Counted from the first letter of the stretch, positions 21,227-30,141 are shown. The stretch is 64,000 bases of DNA from JAVVHH01 sp965199665 (GCA_965199665.1 CBDASO010000001.1:186001-250000); one strand, 5' to 3'. Numbers and translations: made by a program. Notes: generated from the letters alone by a model not told the origin.

Positions 21227-22402
21227 TCAGGACAGGATATCGAGGGCGGCGCGGGACAGGGCGGCCACGCCCGCGGCGATGCAGCGCTCGTCCGGCTGAT
21301 AGTCGGAATTGTGCACGCGGTCGTTGCGGCCGGGCTGCGAAGCGCCGACGAGGAGGTGGCAGGAGGGGATGCGCTGCGAGAAGTAGGAGAAGTCCTCCGC
21401 CCCGAAGCCACCCTGCAATTGCTCGAGCTTGTCGTCGCCGAACTGCGCCGCCACCGCGCGGATGGTCTGGTCCACCACGCCGTCGTCGTTGATCACCGCC
21501 GGGCAGCCGCGGTGATAGGTGATGTCGCACGCGACCCCCATCGCCGCCGCGCCGTTGGTGACGATGCGGCGGAACGTCTCCTCCATCGTGTCGCGCGACT
21601 CCTCCGAGCGGCAGCGCACCGTGCCGCGGAAGGTGCAGGTGTCGGGAATGATGTTGTGGGTCGCGCCGCCCTCGATGTGCCCGACCGTGAGCACGGCCGA
21701 TTGCAGCGGGTTCATCGTGCGCGAGATCGCGGTCTGCAGCTGCATGATGATGGAGGCGGCGGTGACGATCGGGTCCAGCGCCGCCTGCGGCCGGGCCGCG
21801 TGGCCGGAGCGCCCGGTCAACACGACGTCGAACTCGTCGGCCGAAGCGCCCGCCGCGCCCCGTGTGTAACCGAATTGGCCGACCGGCATCTCGGGCCGGT
21901 TATGGAACGCCAACGCGTAATCCGCCCCGTCCGCGGCGCCCGCTTCGACCATGGCCTTGGCGCCGCTTTCGGGCGTTTCCTCCGCCGGCTGGAACACCAG
22001 CCGCACCCGGCCGCGAAGCTGCGGGGCGAGGCCGGTCAGGACTTCGCTGACGCCCAGCAGCGTCGCCGTGTGGATGTCGTGACCGCAGGCGTGCATGCGG
22101 CCCGGGATGGTGCTGGCGAAATCGAGCCCGGTCTGTTCGGCGATCGGCAGCGCGTCCATGTCGGCGCGGATCAGCAGGGTCGGGCCGGGCGCGCCGCCCT
22201 CGATCTCCGCCGTCACGCCGTGCCCGCCGACGCCCATCCGCGGCGACAGGCCGAGCCGGGTGAGTTCGGCGGCGACCAGGGCGGCGGTGCGCGGCGTCTC
22301 CATCCCGAGCTCGGGATGGGCGTGGATGTCCCGCCGGATCTCGATCAGCGCCGGCTCGATCGCCGCCACGCGACGCTCGAGCAACGCGGCAACGTCGTTC
22401 AC
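21227..22402 (-). CDS. M20-family amidohydrolase (N-acyl-amino-acid / hippurate hydrolase type)
   Basis: 391 residues from GTG 22402, preceded by AGGGGAAG; in-frame GTGs at 22432 and 22453 are alternatives. M20D family: RRDIHAHPELG near the N-terminus, metal-binding HACGHDIHTA, FQPAEE with the catalytic Glu, dimerisation domain with GRSGHAARPQ, and a C-terminal HNSDY with the last His ligand. Relatives remove N-acetyl or aromatic acyl groups from amino acids (including YxeP-type N-acetylcysteine deacylases). First gene of the importer operon, suggesting the imported solute is an N-acylated amino acid. Confidence 0.9.
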   Translation of the reverse strand: MNDVAALLERRVAAIEPALIEIRRDIHAHPELGMETPRTAALVAAELTRLGLSPRMGVGGHGVTAEIEGGAPGPTLLIRADMDALPIAEQTGLDFASTIPGRMHACGHDIHTATLLGVSEVLTGLAPQLRGRVRLVFQPAEETPESGAKAMVEAGAADGADYALAFHNRPEMPVGQFGYTRGAAGASADEFDVVLTGRSGHAARPQAALDPIVTAASIIMQLQTAISRTMNPLQSAVLTVGHIEGGATHNIIPDTCTFRGTVRCRSEESRDTMEETFRRIVTNGAAAMGVACDITYHRGCPAVINDDGVVDQTIRAVAAQFGDDKLEQLQGGFGAEDFSYFSQRIPSCHLLVGASQPGRNDRVHNSDYQPDERCIAAGVAALSRAALDILS

Positions 22403-22507
22403 CTGCCCGAGATTCTTCCCCTGTCCGTCCACGAACTCACCTCGAATTGTCACACGACACCCTATTGGATCGAGCGACTTAGTCCACCCGCGTCGCAGGA
22501 TAGACCC
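22403..22507. promoter_or_regulatory. Divergent promoter region of M20/importer operon and PLP enzyme gene
   Basis: About 105 bases, locally A/T-richer than its surroundings. It contains the imperfect dyad TGTCACACGACA at 22448-22459, where TGTC and GACA arms flank four bases. Such a site between two divergent, functionally related genes, one followed by an HTH gene, could be an operator. No promoter hexamers are assigned with confidence. Confidence 0.3.
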
Positions 22508-23635
22508 ATGAACGCCGCCACCCTCCTGGCCCAGCTCGACCACTACACCGACGGGGCGACCGGCGCGCTGGTGCCGCCGCTCCAACTCGGTGTCACCAGC
22601 CGGCGGGAGGGCGCGTCGGGGGACGCCGCCGGCGGCTACGCGCGCTCCGGCAACGGCGCCGGACGCGTGCTGGAGGATCTGATGGCCCGGCTGGAGGGCG
22701 GCGCGGCGGCGGCTTCCTTCGCGTCCGCGGCGGCGATCGCGCAGGCGGTGCTGTCCACCCTGGCACCGGGCGACCACATCGTGCTCGACACCGGGGCGTA
22801 TTACGAGTTCGCCGGCATCTTCCGAGTCTGGGGGCAGCGCTGGGGCGTCGCGGTACAGCCCGTCGACCTGACCGACCTGCCGGCCGTGCGAGCGGCGATG
22901 CGGCCGGGGCGGACGCGGCTAGTGTGGGCCGAATGCCCCAGCAATCCGCTCTGGCGCGTGCCGGACATCGCCGCCCTGGCCGACTGTGCGCACGCGGCCG
23001 GCGCCCGCCTGTTGGTGGACGCCACGGTCGCCACGCCCGTCTTGTGCACCCCGCTGCGGCTCGGGGCGGACTGGGTGCTGCACTCGGCGACCAAGTTCCT
23101 CAACGGTCACGGCGATCTGCTGGCCGGCGTGCTGGTCGCCGCTGCCGACGACGCGGCGTGGCAGGCGCTGCTCGCCGCCCGCACCGACGGCGGCACCGTG
23201 CTGCCGCCGTTCGAGGCGTGGCTGCTGCTGCGCGGCATGCGCACCCTGGCCATCCGGATGGAGCGGGTCTCCGCCTCCGCCCTGCGCATCGCGGGAGCGC
23301 TGCGGTCGATGGGGGGCGTCACCGCGGTGCACTACCCCGGCCTGCCGGACGACCCGTGGCACGCGATGGCGGTGCGGCAGTTTGCCGGCTTGTTCGGCGG
23401 CATGGTGTCGTTCCAGATGGGCTCGGCCGAGGCGGCGCTGCGCGCGTGCGCGGGGCTGCGGGTGTTCCGGCGCGCCACGTCGCTGGGCTCGACGGAGAGC
23501 CTCGCAGAGCATCGTCTCACCACCGAAGGGCCGGACTCCTCCTGCCCGCCGGGGCTGGTCCGCCTGTCCGTCGGGCTGGAGGATGCTGGGGAGTTGGCGG
23601 CCGATCTGGCGCAGGCGATCGGAGCGGCGGGATAG
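22508..23635 (+). CDS. PLP-dependent Cys/Met-metabolism enzyme (cystathionine gamma-synthase/lyase family)
   Basis: 375 residues. Trans-sulfuration family: YARSGNGAGRVLEDLMARLEGG near the N-terminus, TLAPGDHIV, ECPSNPLWRVPDI, DATVATPV, and the PLP lysine in LHSATKFLNGHGD (the usual HSxTKxxxGHxD). SLGSTESLAEH near the C-terminus matches the substrate-loop motif. The family includes cystathionine synthases and lyases, methionine gamma-lyase and O-acyl-homoserine sulfhydrylases, which cannot be separated here. Divergent from the M20/importer operon, it may break down the imported sulfur amino acid. Stop is 13 bases before the HTH gene. Confidence 0.88.
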   Translation: MNAATLLAQLDHYTDGATGALVPPLQLGVTSRREGASGDAAGGYARSGNGAGRVLEDLMARLEGGAAAASFASAAAIAQAVLSTLAPGDHIVLDTGAYYEFAGIFRVWGQRWGVAVQPVDLTDLPAVRAAMRPGRTRLVWAECPSNPLWRVPDIAALADCAHAAGARLLVDATVATPVLCTPLRLGADWVLHSATKFLNGHGDLLAGVLVAAADDAAWQALLAARTDGGTVLPPFEAWLLLRGMRTLAIRMERVSASALRIAGALRSMGGVTAVHYPGLPDDPWHAMAVRQFAGLFGGMVSFQMGSAEAALRACAGLRVFRRATSLGSTESLAEHRLTTEGPDSSCPPGLVRLSVGLEDAGELAADLAQAIGAAG

Positions 23636-23648
23636 ATGGGAGCGGGTC

Positions 23649-24044
23649 GTGTCGAGCGGGATGGGTGAGCGCGTGGAAGGCAGGCTCGATCGGCTCGGGC
23701 TCGAGCCGCACGCGGTGGCGGCCGAGATCGGGATGAGCCCGAGCGGGTTCCGGGAGCTGCTCGAGGGCGGCCCCGTAACGATCCGCGGCAAACGGCTGGT
23801 CAGGCTGGCCGAGCTGCTGTCCACCTCGGTCAGCTACCTGATCGGGCTGGATCCGGACGAGGCGGTGCCGGAGGAATGGCTGGTCGAGGATCAGGGCCAG
23901 CTCGGCCTCCTGGCGAGCGACGAGGAAGCGCTGCTGCGAGCCTATCGCCGCCTGGACGTCTCCTCACGCGCGGCGCTGTTGCAGGTCGTCGCCAAGATGG
24001 CGCCGGAGCCCGAACAGTTCGAACGACGGGCGCGCCGGCTGTGA
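23649..24044 (+). CDS. XRE-like helix-turn-helix regulator
   Basis: 131 residues from GTG 23649 (GGGAG seven bases upstream); ATG 23661 is an alternative. The first ~70 residues fit an HTH_XRE fold: LEPHAVAAEIGMSPSGFRELLEGG, then LVRLAELLSTSVSYLIG, the usual end of the five-helix unit. The C-terminal 50 residues are helical with no known ligand domain. It follows the PLP enzyme gene and probably regulates the divergent promoter region 22403-22507. Converges on aspA. Confidence 0.72.
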   Translation: MSSGMGERVEGRLDRLGLEPHAVAAEIGMSPSGFRELLEGGPVTIRGKRLVRLAELLSTSVSYLIGLDPDEAVPEEWLVEDQGQLGLLASDEEALLRAYRRLDVSSRAALLQVVAKMAPEPEQFERRARRL

Positions 24045-24051
24045 GCCCGGC

Positions 24052-25551
24052 TCAGGCGCGGGCGTGCGGCACTGGCGGCGCCGCGCGGGACGGGCGGGTC
24101 ATGGCGTCCAGACGCAACAGGTCGGCCAGCTGCGCTTCCGTCAGCAGGCCTTCCTCCAGCACCAGGTCGGACACGCGCCGGTTCTCCGTCAGCGCACGCT
24201 GGGCGAGGTGCGAGCAGGTCTCGTAGCCCAGCGTGGGGCCGAGCGCGGTGACCAGTCCGATGCTGTTCTCCACCAGCGCCATGCAGCGCGCGCGGTCCGC
24301 CTCGATGCCCTCGACGCAACGCCGGGTCAGCGTGTCGATGGCGGCGGTCAGCACGCGCAGCGAGTTCAGCACGCAGTAGCCGATGGTCGGCTCGAACGCG
24401 TTGAGTTGCAGCTGCCCGCCTTCGGCGCACATGGTGACGGTGAGGTCGTGCCCGATCACGAGAAAGGCGACCTGGTTGACCACTTCGGGGATCACCGGGT
24501 TGACCTTGCCCGGCATGATCGACGACCCCGCCTGCACCGCCGGGAGCCGGATCTCGCCAAAGCCGGCGCGCGGCCCGGAGGACAGCAGCCGCAGGTCGTT
24601 GCAGATCTTGGACAGCTGCACCGCGACCCGCTTGAGCAGGCCGGAGAACAGCACGAAGGCCCCCATGTCCGACGTCGCCTCGATCAGGTTGGCGGCCAGC
24701 ACCACCGGCTGCCGGGCGCATCGCGAGAGCTCCTCGACCACCAGGGCGGCGTAACGGGGGTCGGCGTTGATGCCGGTGCCGATCGCGGTGGCGCCGAGAT
24801 TGACCTCGCGGAACAGCGCCACCGTCTCGCGCAGGCGGGCCACATCCTCCTTGATGGTCGCGTGAAAGGCGTCGAACTCCTGGCCCAGCGTCATGGGCAC
24901 CGCATCCTGCAGCTGGGTGCGGCCGATCTTGAGGATGTCGGCGAACTCGACCGCCTTGGCCTTGAAGGCGAAGGCCAGCTCGTCCAGCGCCGCGATCAAC
25001 GGCTCCGTGCCGAGGATCACCGCCAGGCGCAGTGCGGTCGGGTAGGCGTCGTTGGTGGATTGCGACATGTTGACGTCGTCATTCGGGTGCAGCGCCGCAT
25101 AGTCGCCGCGCGGCCGGCCCATCGCCTCCAGCGCCACGTTGGCGACGACCTCGTTGGTGTTCATGTTGGTGGACGTGCCGGCGCCGCCCTGGACGGCGTC
25201 CACCACGAACTGGTCGTTCCACTCGCGCCCGGCCGCGATGCGGGCGCAGGCGGCATCGATGGCGTCGGCCTTGGCGGGGGCGAGGTGGCCGAGCCGCTTG
25301 TTGGCGCGCGCGGCGGCCTGCTTGACCAACACCAGGGCGCGGACGAACTCGGGGAAGTGGCCGACCGGAATGCCGGTGATGGGGAAGTTGGCGACGGCGC
25401 GCATGGTGTGGATGCCCCAGTACGCGGCGCGGGGGATCTCCGCCTCGCCCAGCAGGTCGTGCTCGGTGCGGGTGTCGCTGGCGACCAGGTCGACGGTGGC
25501 GACGCGCGCGACTTCGACCTGTTCCGGCACGGCGAGGGTGGCGGTGGTCAT
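24052..25551 (-). CDS. aspA: Aspartate ammonia-lyase
   Basis: 499 residues; ATG 25551 has an excellent GGAGG nine bases upstream. Class II fumarase/aspartase superfamily with all three signature regions: GTSTNMNTNEVVAN (C1), GRTQLQDAVPMTLGQEF (C2) and the SS-loop GSSIMPGKVNPVIPEVV (C3) with catalytic Ser. It converts L-aspartate to fumarate and ammonia. Class II fumarase is close in sequence; the N-terminal RTEHDLLGEAEIPRAAYWGIHT and VNQVAFLVIGHDLTVT favour aspartase. A ~30-residue Val/Ala/Thr-rich N-terminal extension is longer than usual. Located between two amino-acid loci; fumarate feeds the TCA cycle. Confidence 0.9.
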   Translation of the reverse strand: MTTATLAVPEQVEVARVATVDLVASDTRTEHDLLGEAEIPRAAYWGIHTMRAVANFPITGIPVGHFPEFVRALVLVKQAAARANKRLGHLAPAKADAIDAACARIAAGREWNDQFVVDAVQGGAGTSTNMNTNEVVANVALEAMGRPRGDYAALHPNDDVNMSQSTNDAYPTALRLAVILGTEPLIAALDELAFAFKAKAVEFADILKIGRTQLQDAVPMTLGQEFDAFHATIKEDVARLRETVALFREVNLGATAIGTGINADPRYAALVVEELSRCARQPVVLAANLIEATSDMGAFVLFSGLLKRVAVQLSKICNDLRLLSSGPRAGFGEIRLPAVQAGSSIMPGKVNPVIPEVVNQVAFLVIGHDLTVTMCAEGGQLQLNAFEPTIGYCVLNSLRVLTAAIDTLTRRCVEGIEADRARCMALVENSIGLVTALGPTLGYETCSHLAQRALTENRRVSDLVLEEGLLTEAQLADLLRLDAMTRPSRAAPPVPHARA

Positions 25552-25634
25552 GGTGGGTTTCCTCCGGCAGCGGTCGCCGCGGCGGCGCCGTGCGTGACAT
25601 GATCGGGCCGCCGGCACAGCGACCGGGATCGGAT

Positions 25635-26216
25635 ATGGGGACGAGCGATGGGCGAGACGAGGCGAACGCGGTGATCCGAGCCTATCTGGCGGGGCCCGAC
25701 GTGTTCCTGCCCGACGCGGTGGCGCACGGCCGGCGCAAGGTGGCGATCTGCGCCCGCTACGGGATCGAGGGCCGGGCGCCGCTGAACGACGCGATCGAGG
25801 GGCTGGCGGCGATGCCGGCGGCCGAGGCCTGGCAGGCCATCTACCGCTTCGACGTCGCGATGATGGAGGCCTGCGACGTCGTGATCGCCAACCTTACGCC
25901 GTTCCGCGGCGCTTCGGCCGATAGCGGCACGCTGATCGAGGTGGGCTGGTTCCTCGGGCGGGGCCGGCGCGTGTTCGGCTACTCGAACAGCGCGGCGCCG
26001 TTCTCGGCCCGGTCGCAGGCGCAGGTCGCCGCCATGCCCGACCTGGTGCCGGGGATCGGGACGGAAGGCTTCGACCTGGCCGACAACCTGATGATCGAGG
26101 GAGCGGTGATGGATGGCAGCGGCGAACGGATGCTGGTCCCGGCCGAGGATGTCCCGTTCGATTCGCTGGAGATGTTCGAGCGTTGCGTGGCGAGGGTTCG
26201 CATGGCCATGGGCTGA
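25635..26216 (+). CDS. Nucleoside 2-deoxyribosyltransferase-like protein
   Basis: 193 residues from ATG 25635. The fold is indicated by YLAGPDVFLPDA at the N-terminus, a middle segment with FDVAMMEACDVVIANLTPFRG (the catalytic Asp/Glu region, D-x-x-V-A-N-L-x-P) and DSGTLIEVGW, where Glu serves as nucleophile in the family. These enzymes swap bases on 2-deoxynucleosides or hydrolyse nucleotides in salvage and housekeeping. An earlier in-frame ATG at 25590 would add 15 residues before the first strand and is less likely. It diverges from aspA and ends at a strong hairpin. Confidence 0.85.
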   Translation: MGTSDGRDEANAVIRAYLAGPDVFLPDAVAHGRRKVAICARYGIEGRAPLNDAIEGLAAMPAAEAWQAIYRFDVAMMEACDVVIANLTPFRGASADSGTLIEVGWFLGRGRRVFGYSNSAAPFSARSQAQVAAMPDLVPGIGTEGFDLADNLMIEGAVMDGSGERMLVPAEDVPFDSLEMFERCVARVRMAMG

Positions 26217-26241
26217 AGCCCACCCTCGGGGAGGGTGGGCT
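26217..26241. terminator. Bidirectional hairpin between convergent genes
   Basis: Perfect 11-base arms (26217-26227 and 26231-26241) around a GGG loop, starting right after the deoxyribosyltransferase stop and lying just beyond the stop of the Mo-subunit gene on the other strand. There is no T-tract on either side, so it may work as a stabilising 3' hairpin or a Rho-assisted terminator. Confidence 0.6.
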
Positions 26242-26248
26242 CCGTCGC

Positions 26249-28495
26249 TCACATCGCGGGCAGGCCGGGGAACAGCTTGTCCAGCGTGATCGGGAAGTCG
26301 CGGACGCGGATACCGGTCGCGTTGTAGACCGCGTTGGCGATGGCCGCGCCCGCGCCGCAGATGCCGACCTCGCCGATGCCCTTGGCATGCATCGGGTTGG
26401 CATGGACGTCGCGCTCCTGCAGGAACACCACCTCCAGCTGCGGCACGTCGGCGTTCACCGGGACGTGGTATTCGGACAGGTCGTGGTTGACGACCTGGCC
26501 GGTGCGGCTGTCATGGACCAAGTCCTCCGTCAACGCCGCGCCGATGCCGAACGTCATGCCGCCGAGGCACTGCGAGCGGGCCGTCTTCTCGTTGAGGATA
26601 CGGCCGGCTGCGAACACGCCCAACATGCGGCGCACCCGCGTTTCGCCGGTGACGACGTTGACCGCCACCTCGGCGAAATGGGCGCCGTAGGACGCCTGGT
26701 TGACGGCGCTCTTCTGCTTACCGGGCTTGATGGTGCCGACCGACTCCATGCCCTCGCCGACCAGCTCGGCAATGGCGACGGAGCGGTTGCCGCCGATCGC
26801 CTGGCCGTCCTTGAGCGTGAGGTCCTTGTCGTCGACGCCGAGCGCCTTGGCGAGCTTGCCGCGGAGCGCCTCGCAAGCGAGGTAGATCGCCGAGCCGGAC
26901 GAGGCCGCACCCCACGAGCCGCCGGACCCGGCGGCCGGAACGTCGTTGGTGTCGCCCAGCTCCATGGTGATCTTGTCCATCGGCACGCCGAGCAGTTCGG
27001 CCGCAACCTGGGTCAGGATGGTGTAGCTGCCGGTGCCGATATCGGTCATGGCGGACGAGACGGTGACGGTGCCGTCCCGATGGATCGCCACCTTGGCGGA
27101 GGTCTCCATCATGAGGTTGGCGCGGGCGGCCGAAGCGACGCCCATGCCGATCAGCCACTCGCCCTCGCGGCGCTGGCCCGGCTTCTGCCGCCGGCTCCAG
27201 CCGAACTTCTCTGCGCCGACGTCGAGCGCCTCGATCAGCTTGCGCGACGAAAACGGGACCTCCTTCTCCGGGTCCTGGCCGGGCTCGTTGATCCGGCGCA
27301 ACTCGATCGGATCCATGCCCATGCCCTCGGCGAGCTCGTCCATGGCGCCCTCGAGACCGAGCAGGCCCACCGCCTCGCCCGGCGCCCGCATGGAACCGGA
27401 CAGGCCCCAGTTGATGCGGACGAGGTCATGGGTGATGACCCGGCTGTCGCCGTTGTAGAGGAAATGGGTCGAAAGCCCGGCCGGCTCGAAGTAGTCCTGG
27501 TCCTTCAGGTTCGAGGCGACGGTCTCGTGGCCGATGCCGAGCAGCTTGCCCTGCGCGTCGGCCGCCAGGCGCATGCGCTGCACCGTGTTGGAGCGGCGCG
27601 GGGTGGTCTCGAACACCTGCTGACGGAGCATCACCGCCTTGACGGGACGGCCGAGCTGCTTGGAGGCGATCGCCGCGGCCACCGTCTCCGGCGCGATGCC
27701 GAGCTTGGACCCGAAGCCGCCGCCGATGTAGCGGGCGATGATGCGCACCTTGGAGGCGGACAGGCCCAGCGCCTTGGCGAGCTGCTGCGCGTCCGAAGTC
27801 GGCATCTGATAGGACCCGTAGAGGGTCAGCGCGCCGTCTTCCCAGGTCGCGGTCGAGGCGTGCGGCTCCATGGCGGCGGAGTTCTGGCTGGGGGTCGAGT
27901 AGGTTTGGTCGACGCTGAAGGCCGCACCGGTCATCGCCTTGTCGAGGTCGCCCTGCTCGAACTGCGCCGGGGTGTTGTTCTCCGGCAGCTTCTTGTCGTG
28001 CTCGTGGTCGACCGAGAAGTCGAACACGCCGGCGTCACGCTCGTAGACGACTTCCAACTGCTTGGCCGCGTCGCGCGCAGCCTCGTAGGTCTCGGCGATC
28101 ACGATGGCGATGATCTGGCCGAAATACTCGATCGCCTTGACGCCCTGGGCCGGCGCCGACGTCTCGCCACCCTGCTGGGCGACCCGGGTGAAGGTGTCGA
28201 AATCGATCACCACGTCGATCACGCCGGGCAACTTCTTGGCGCTGTCCACGTCGATGGACTTGACCGTGCCCTTACCGATCGTGGCGCTGACGAGCACGCC
28301 GTAAGCGGTATCGGCGAGCTTGTATTCGGCCGCGTAGGTGGCGGCGCCGGACACCTTCTTGGGTCCGTCGACGCGGTCGAGCGGCTTGCCGATGACGTCC
28401 TGCACGCCGGTGTCGAGCAGGCTTTCCGGGTGCGGCTTGTCCATGGTGAGGGTGACGTCGTCACCCTTGCCGAAGATGCGGTCCAGTCCGAGCAT
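26249..28495 (-). CDS. paoC: PaoC/YagR-type molybdopterin-binding subunit of a Mo-hydroxylase (copy 1)
   Basis: 748 residues. Xanthine-oxidase family large subunit: N-terminal VIGKPLDRVDGPKKVSGAATYAAEY, Mo-cofactor loops RYIGGGFGSK (about residue 260) and MRAPGEAVG (about 375), SGGSWGAASSGSA, and the catalytic Glu in GIGEVGICG near the C-terminus. It hydroxylates aldehydes or N-heterocycles with water as oxygen source, passing electrons to the 2Fe-2S and FAD subunits. Third gene in the direction of transcription, four bases after the FAD subunit. No signal peptide. A full paralogue lies at 56561-58870. Confidence 0.92.
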   Translation of the reverse strand: MLGLDRIFGKGDDVTLTMDKPHPESLLDTGVQDVIGKPLDRVDGPKKVSGAATYAAEYKLADTAYGVLVSATIGKGTVKSIDVDSAKKLPGVIDVVIDFDTFTRVAQQGGETSAPAQGVKAIEYFGQIIAIVIAETYEAARDAAKQLEVVYERDAGVFDFSVDHEHDKKLPENNTPAQFEQGDLDKAMTGAAFSVDQTYSTPSQNSAAMEPHASTATWEDGALTLYGSYQMPTSDAQQLAKALGLSASKVRIIARYIGGGFGSKLGIAPETVAAAIASKQLGRPVKAVMLRQQVFETTPRRSNTVQRMRLAADAQGKLLGIGHETVASNLKDQDYFEPAGLSTHFLYNGDSRVITHDLVRINWGLSGSMRAPGEAVGLLGLEGAMDELAEGMGMDPIELRRINEPGQDPEKEVPFSSRKLIEALDVGAEKFGWSRRQKPGQRREGEWLIGMGVASAARANLMMETSAKVAIHRDGTVTVSSAMTDIGTGSYTILTQVAAELLGVPMDKITMELGDTNDVPAAGSGGSWGAASSGSAIYLACEALRGKLAKALGVDDKDLTLKDGQAIGGNRSVAIAELVGEGMESVGTIKPGKQKSAVNQASYGAHFAEVAVNVVTGETRVRRMLGVFAAGRILNEKTARSQCLGGMTFGIGAALTEDLVHDSRTGQVVNHDLSEYHVPVNADVPQLEVVFLQERDVHANPMHAKGIGEVGICGAGAAIANAVYNATGIRVRDFPITLDKLFPGLPAM

Positions 28496-28498
28496 CGT

Positions 28499-29482
28499 CT
28501 ACTCTCCAGTCAGGTCGCGCAGGCAGGCAATGAGCGTGCGGCGCGCGAGCGGTATCTTGAAATCGTTGGAGCCTTGCCCCTTCGCCTCGGCGAGGAGCAG
28601 GTCGGCCGCCTTGTCGAACAGCGCGTCCGACGGAGCCTGGCCGATCAGGGCCTCCTCCACCGATGTGTTCCGCCACGGCAAAGGCGCAAGGCCGCCGAAG
28701 GCGAGCGCGGCGCTCGCGATCGTGCCGCCCTCCATCCTGACCACGCCGGCGACCGACACGAGCGCGAACGCGTAGGAGGCACGGTCGCGCACCTTGCGGT
28801 ATTGCTGGCGGGCGCCCTGGGGCGCGGGCGGCAGCTCGACATGGGTGATGAGTTCGCCCTGCTCGAGCACCGTCTCGATCTGCGGCGTGTCGCCCGGCAA
28901 GCGGTAGAACTCGTGGATCGAAATGCGGCGGCGTTCGCCATCGGCCTTGAGCGTCACGATCGTCGCGTCCAGCGCGCGCATGGCGACGGCCATGTCGCTC
29001 GGGTGGGTGGCGATGCAGCTCTCGCTGGTGCCCAGGATCGCGAGGATGCGGTTATAGCCGCCGATCGCGCCGCACCCGCTGCCGGGCTCGCGCTTGTTGC
29101 AGGGGCTGGCGGTGTTGTTGAAATAGTAGCAGCGGGTGCGCTGCAGCAGGTTGCCGCCGGTGGTGGCCTTGTTGCGCAGTTGGCCGGACGCGCCGGCGAG
29201 CAAGGCGCGGCTGAGCACTTCGTAGCGCTCGATGACACGCTTGTCGGCGGCGAGGTCACTATTGGGCACCAAGGCGCCGATCCGCAGGCCGCCGCCCTCG
29301 GTCTCCTCGACGTCCGCCAGCGCGAGGCGGCTGACGTCGACCAGGTGCTCGGGGGTTTCGACCTGCAGCTTCATCAAGTCGAGCAGGTTGGTGCCGCCGG
29401 CGATGAAGCGCGCAGTCGGCGTGCCGATGCCGTGGGTGGCGGCGGCCGGGCTGTCGGCGCGATCGTAGGTGAAGGTCCTCAT
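28499..29482 (-). CDS. paoB: PaoB/YagS-type FAD subunit with extra 4Fe-4S motif (copy 1)
   Basis: 327 residues; ATG overlaps the 2Fe-2S subunit's stop (ATGA). FAD-binding segments FIAGGTNLLDLMK and the ATTGGNLLQRTRC region are clear. An inserted Cys-rich loop, CYYFNNTASPCNKREPGSGC (about residues 125-145), matches the motif that binds an additional 4Fe-4S cluster in E. coli PaoB. The cluster assignment is from the family, the cysteines are seen. It relays electrons between the 2Fe-2S centres and the acceptor. Confidence 0.92.
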   Translation of the reverse strand: MRTFTYDRADSPAAATHGIGTPTARFIAGGTNLLDLMKLQVETPEHLVDVSRLALADVEETEGGGLRIGALVPNSDLAADKRVIERYEVLSRALLAGASGQLRNKATTGGNLLQRTRCYYFNNTASPCNKREPGSGCGAIGGYNRILAILGTSESCIATHPSDMAVAMRALDATIVTLKADGERRRISIHEFYRLPGDTPQIETVLEQGELITHVELPPAPQGARQQYRKVRDRASYAFALVSVAGVVRMEGGTIASAALAFGGLAPLPWRNTSVEEALIGQAPSDALFDKAADLLLAEAKGQGSNDFKIPLARRTLIACLRDLTGE

Positions 29483-30003
29483 GCGTCGGCTCCCACCTTC
29501 TCGCCGACGGTCTCGCGGCCCGAGACCTCTCTGATGGCATCGACGATGTTGGGGTAGGCGGCGCAGCGGCAGATGTTGCCGCTCATGCGCTCGCTGATCT
29601 CGGCATCGTTGAACGCCGGGCTGTCGAGGTCTTCGGAGACGTAGCTGGGCCAGCCCTTCTCGACCTCGTCGAGCATGCCGACGGCCGAGCAGATCTGGCC
29701 GGGCGTGCAGTAGCCGCACTGGTAGCCGTCGTGCCGAACAAAGGCGTCCTGCAGCGGATGGAGGTTGCCGACCTGGCCGAGGCCCTCGATCGTCGTGATC
29801 TGATCGTCCTGGTGCATCACGGCGAGCGTCAGGCAGGAATTGACCCGGCGTCCGTTGATCAACACCGTGCAGGAGCCGCACTGGCCGTGATCGCAGCCCT
29901 TCTTGCTGCCGGTCAGCCCGGCGTGCTCGCGCAGCATGTCCAGCACGGTGGTGCGGATATCGAGTTCCGTTTCGAATGGCTTGCCATTGATGGTGAAGTG
30001 CAT
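29479..30003 (-). CDS. paoA: PaoA/YagT-type 2Fe-2S subunit (copy 1)
   Basis: 174 residues. Two clusters: plant-ferredoxin-type GCDHGQCGSCTVLING...C (about residues 36-58) and the helical C-terminal pair CGYCTPGQIC plus GNICRCAAY. The E. coli homologue PaoA has a long Tat leader; this protein starts directly at the ferredoxin strand (MHFTINGKPFETEL), so this complex should stay in the cytoplasm. First gene of the three-gene operon; the ~140 bases upstream hold its promoter but no clear elements. Exactly the same length as copy 2 at 55060. Confidence 0.93.
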   Translation of the reverse strand: MHFTINGKPFETELDIRTTVLDMLREHAGLTGSKKGCDHGQCGSCTVLINGRRVNSCLTLAVMHQDDQITTIEGLGQVGNLHPLQDAFVRHDGYQCGYCTPGQICSAVGMLDEVEKGWPSYVSEDLDSPAFNDAEISERMSGNICRCAAYPNIVDAIREVSGRETVGEKVGADA

Positions 30004-30141
30004 CGTGGTCCGTCCTCAGCGCGTTCGGGGACGCCGGCTGCACACGGGGTGCGCCTGGCATCGAGAACGGATAGCGCACCGTCGGGACGGGGGTTGCGGC
30101 GCCCCCCGGTCACGGAGAGCGGCGCACCCTGGTGGATGGCC

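Noticed and set aside
20156..22507. Very long upstream extension of the PLP enzyme frame
   Set aside because: The added part is antisense to the binding protein and M20 genes, which have intact signatures; the PLP enzyme starts at 22508 next to its conserved N-terminal segment.
26183..29557. 1124-codon plus-strand open frame
   Set aside because: Antisense shadow of the first PaoABC-type operon caused by high GC codon use; its His/Arg/Gly-rich translation matches no family and the opposite strand is clearly coding.
30004..30141. G/C-rich inverted sequence near 30085-30110 as a terminator
   Set aside because: Arms are imperfect mononucleotide-rich runs without a T-tract; such matches are expected by chance at this base composition.
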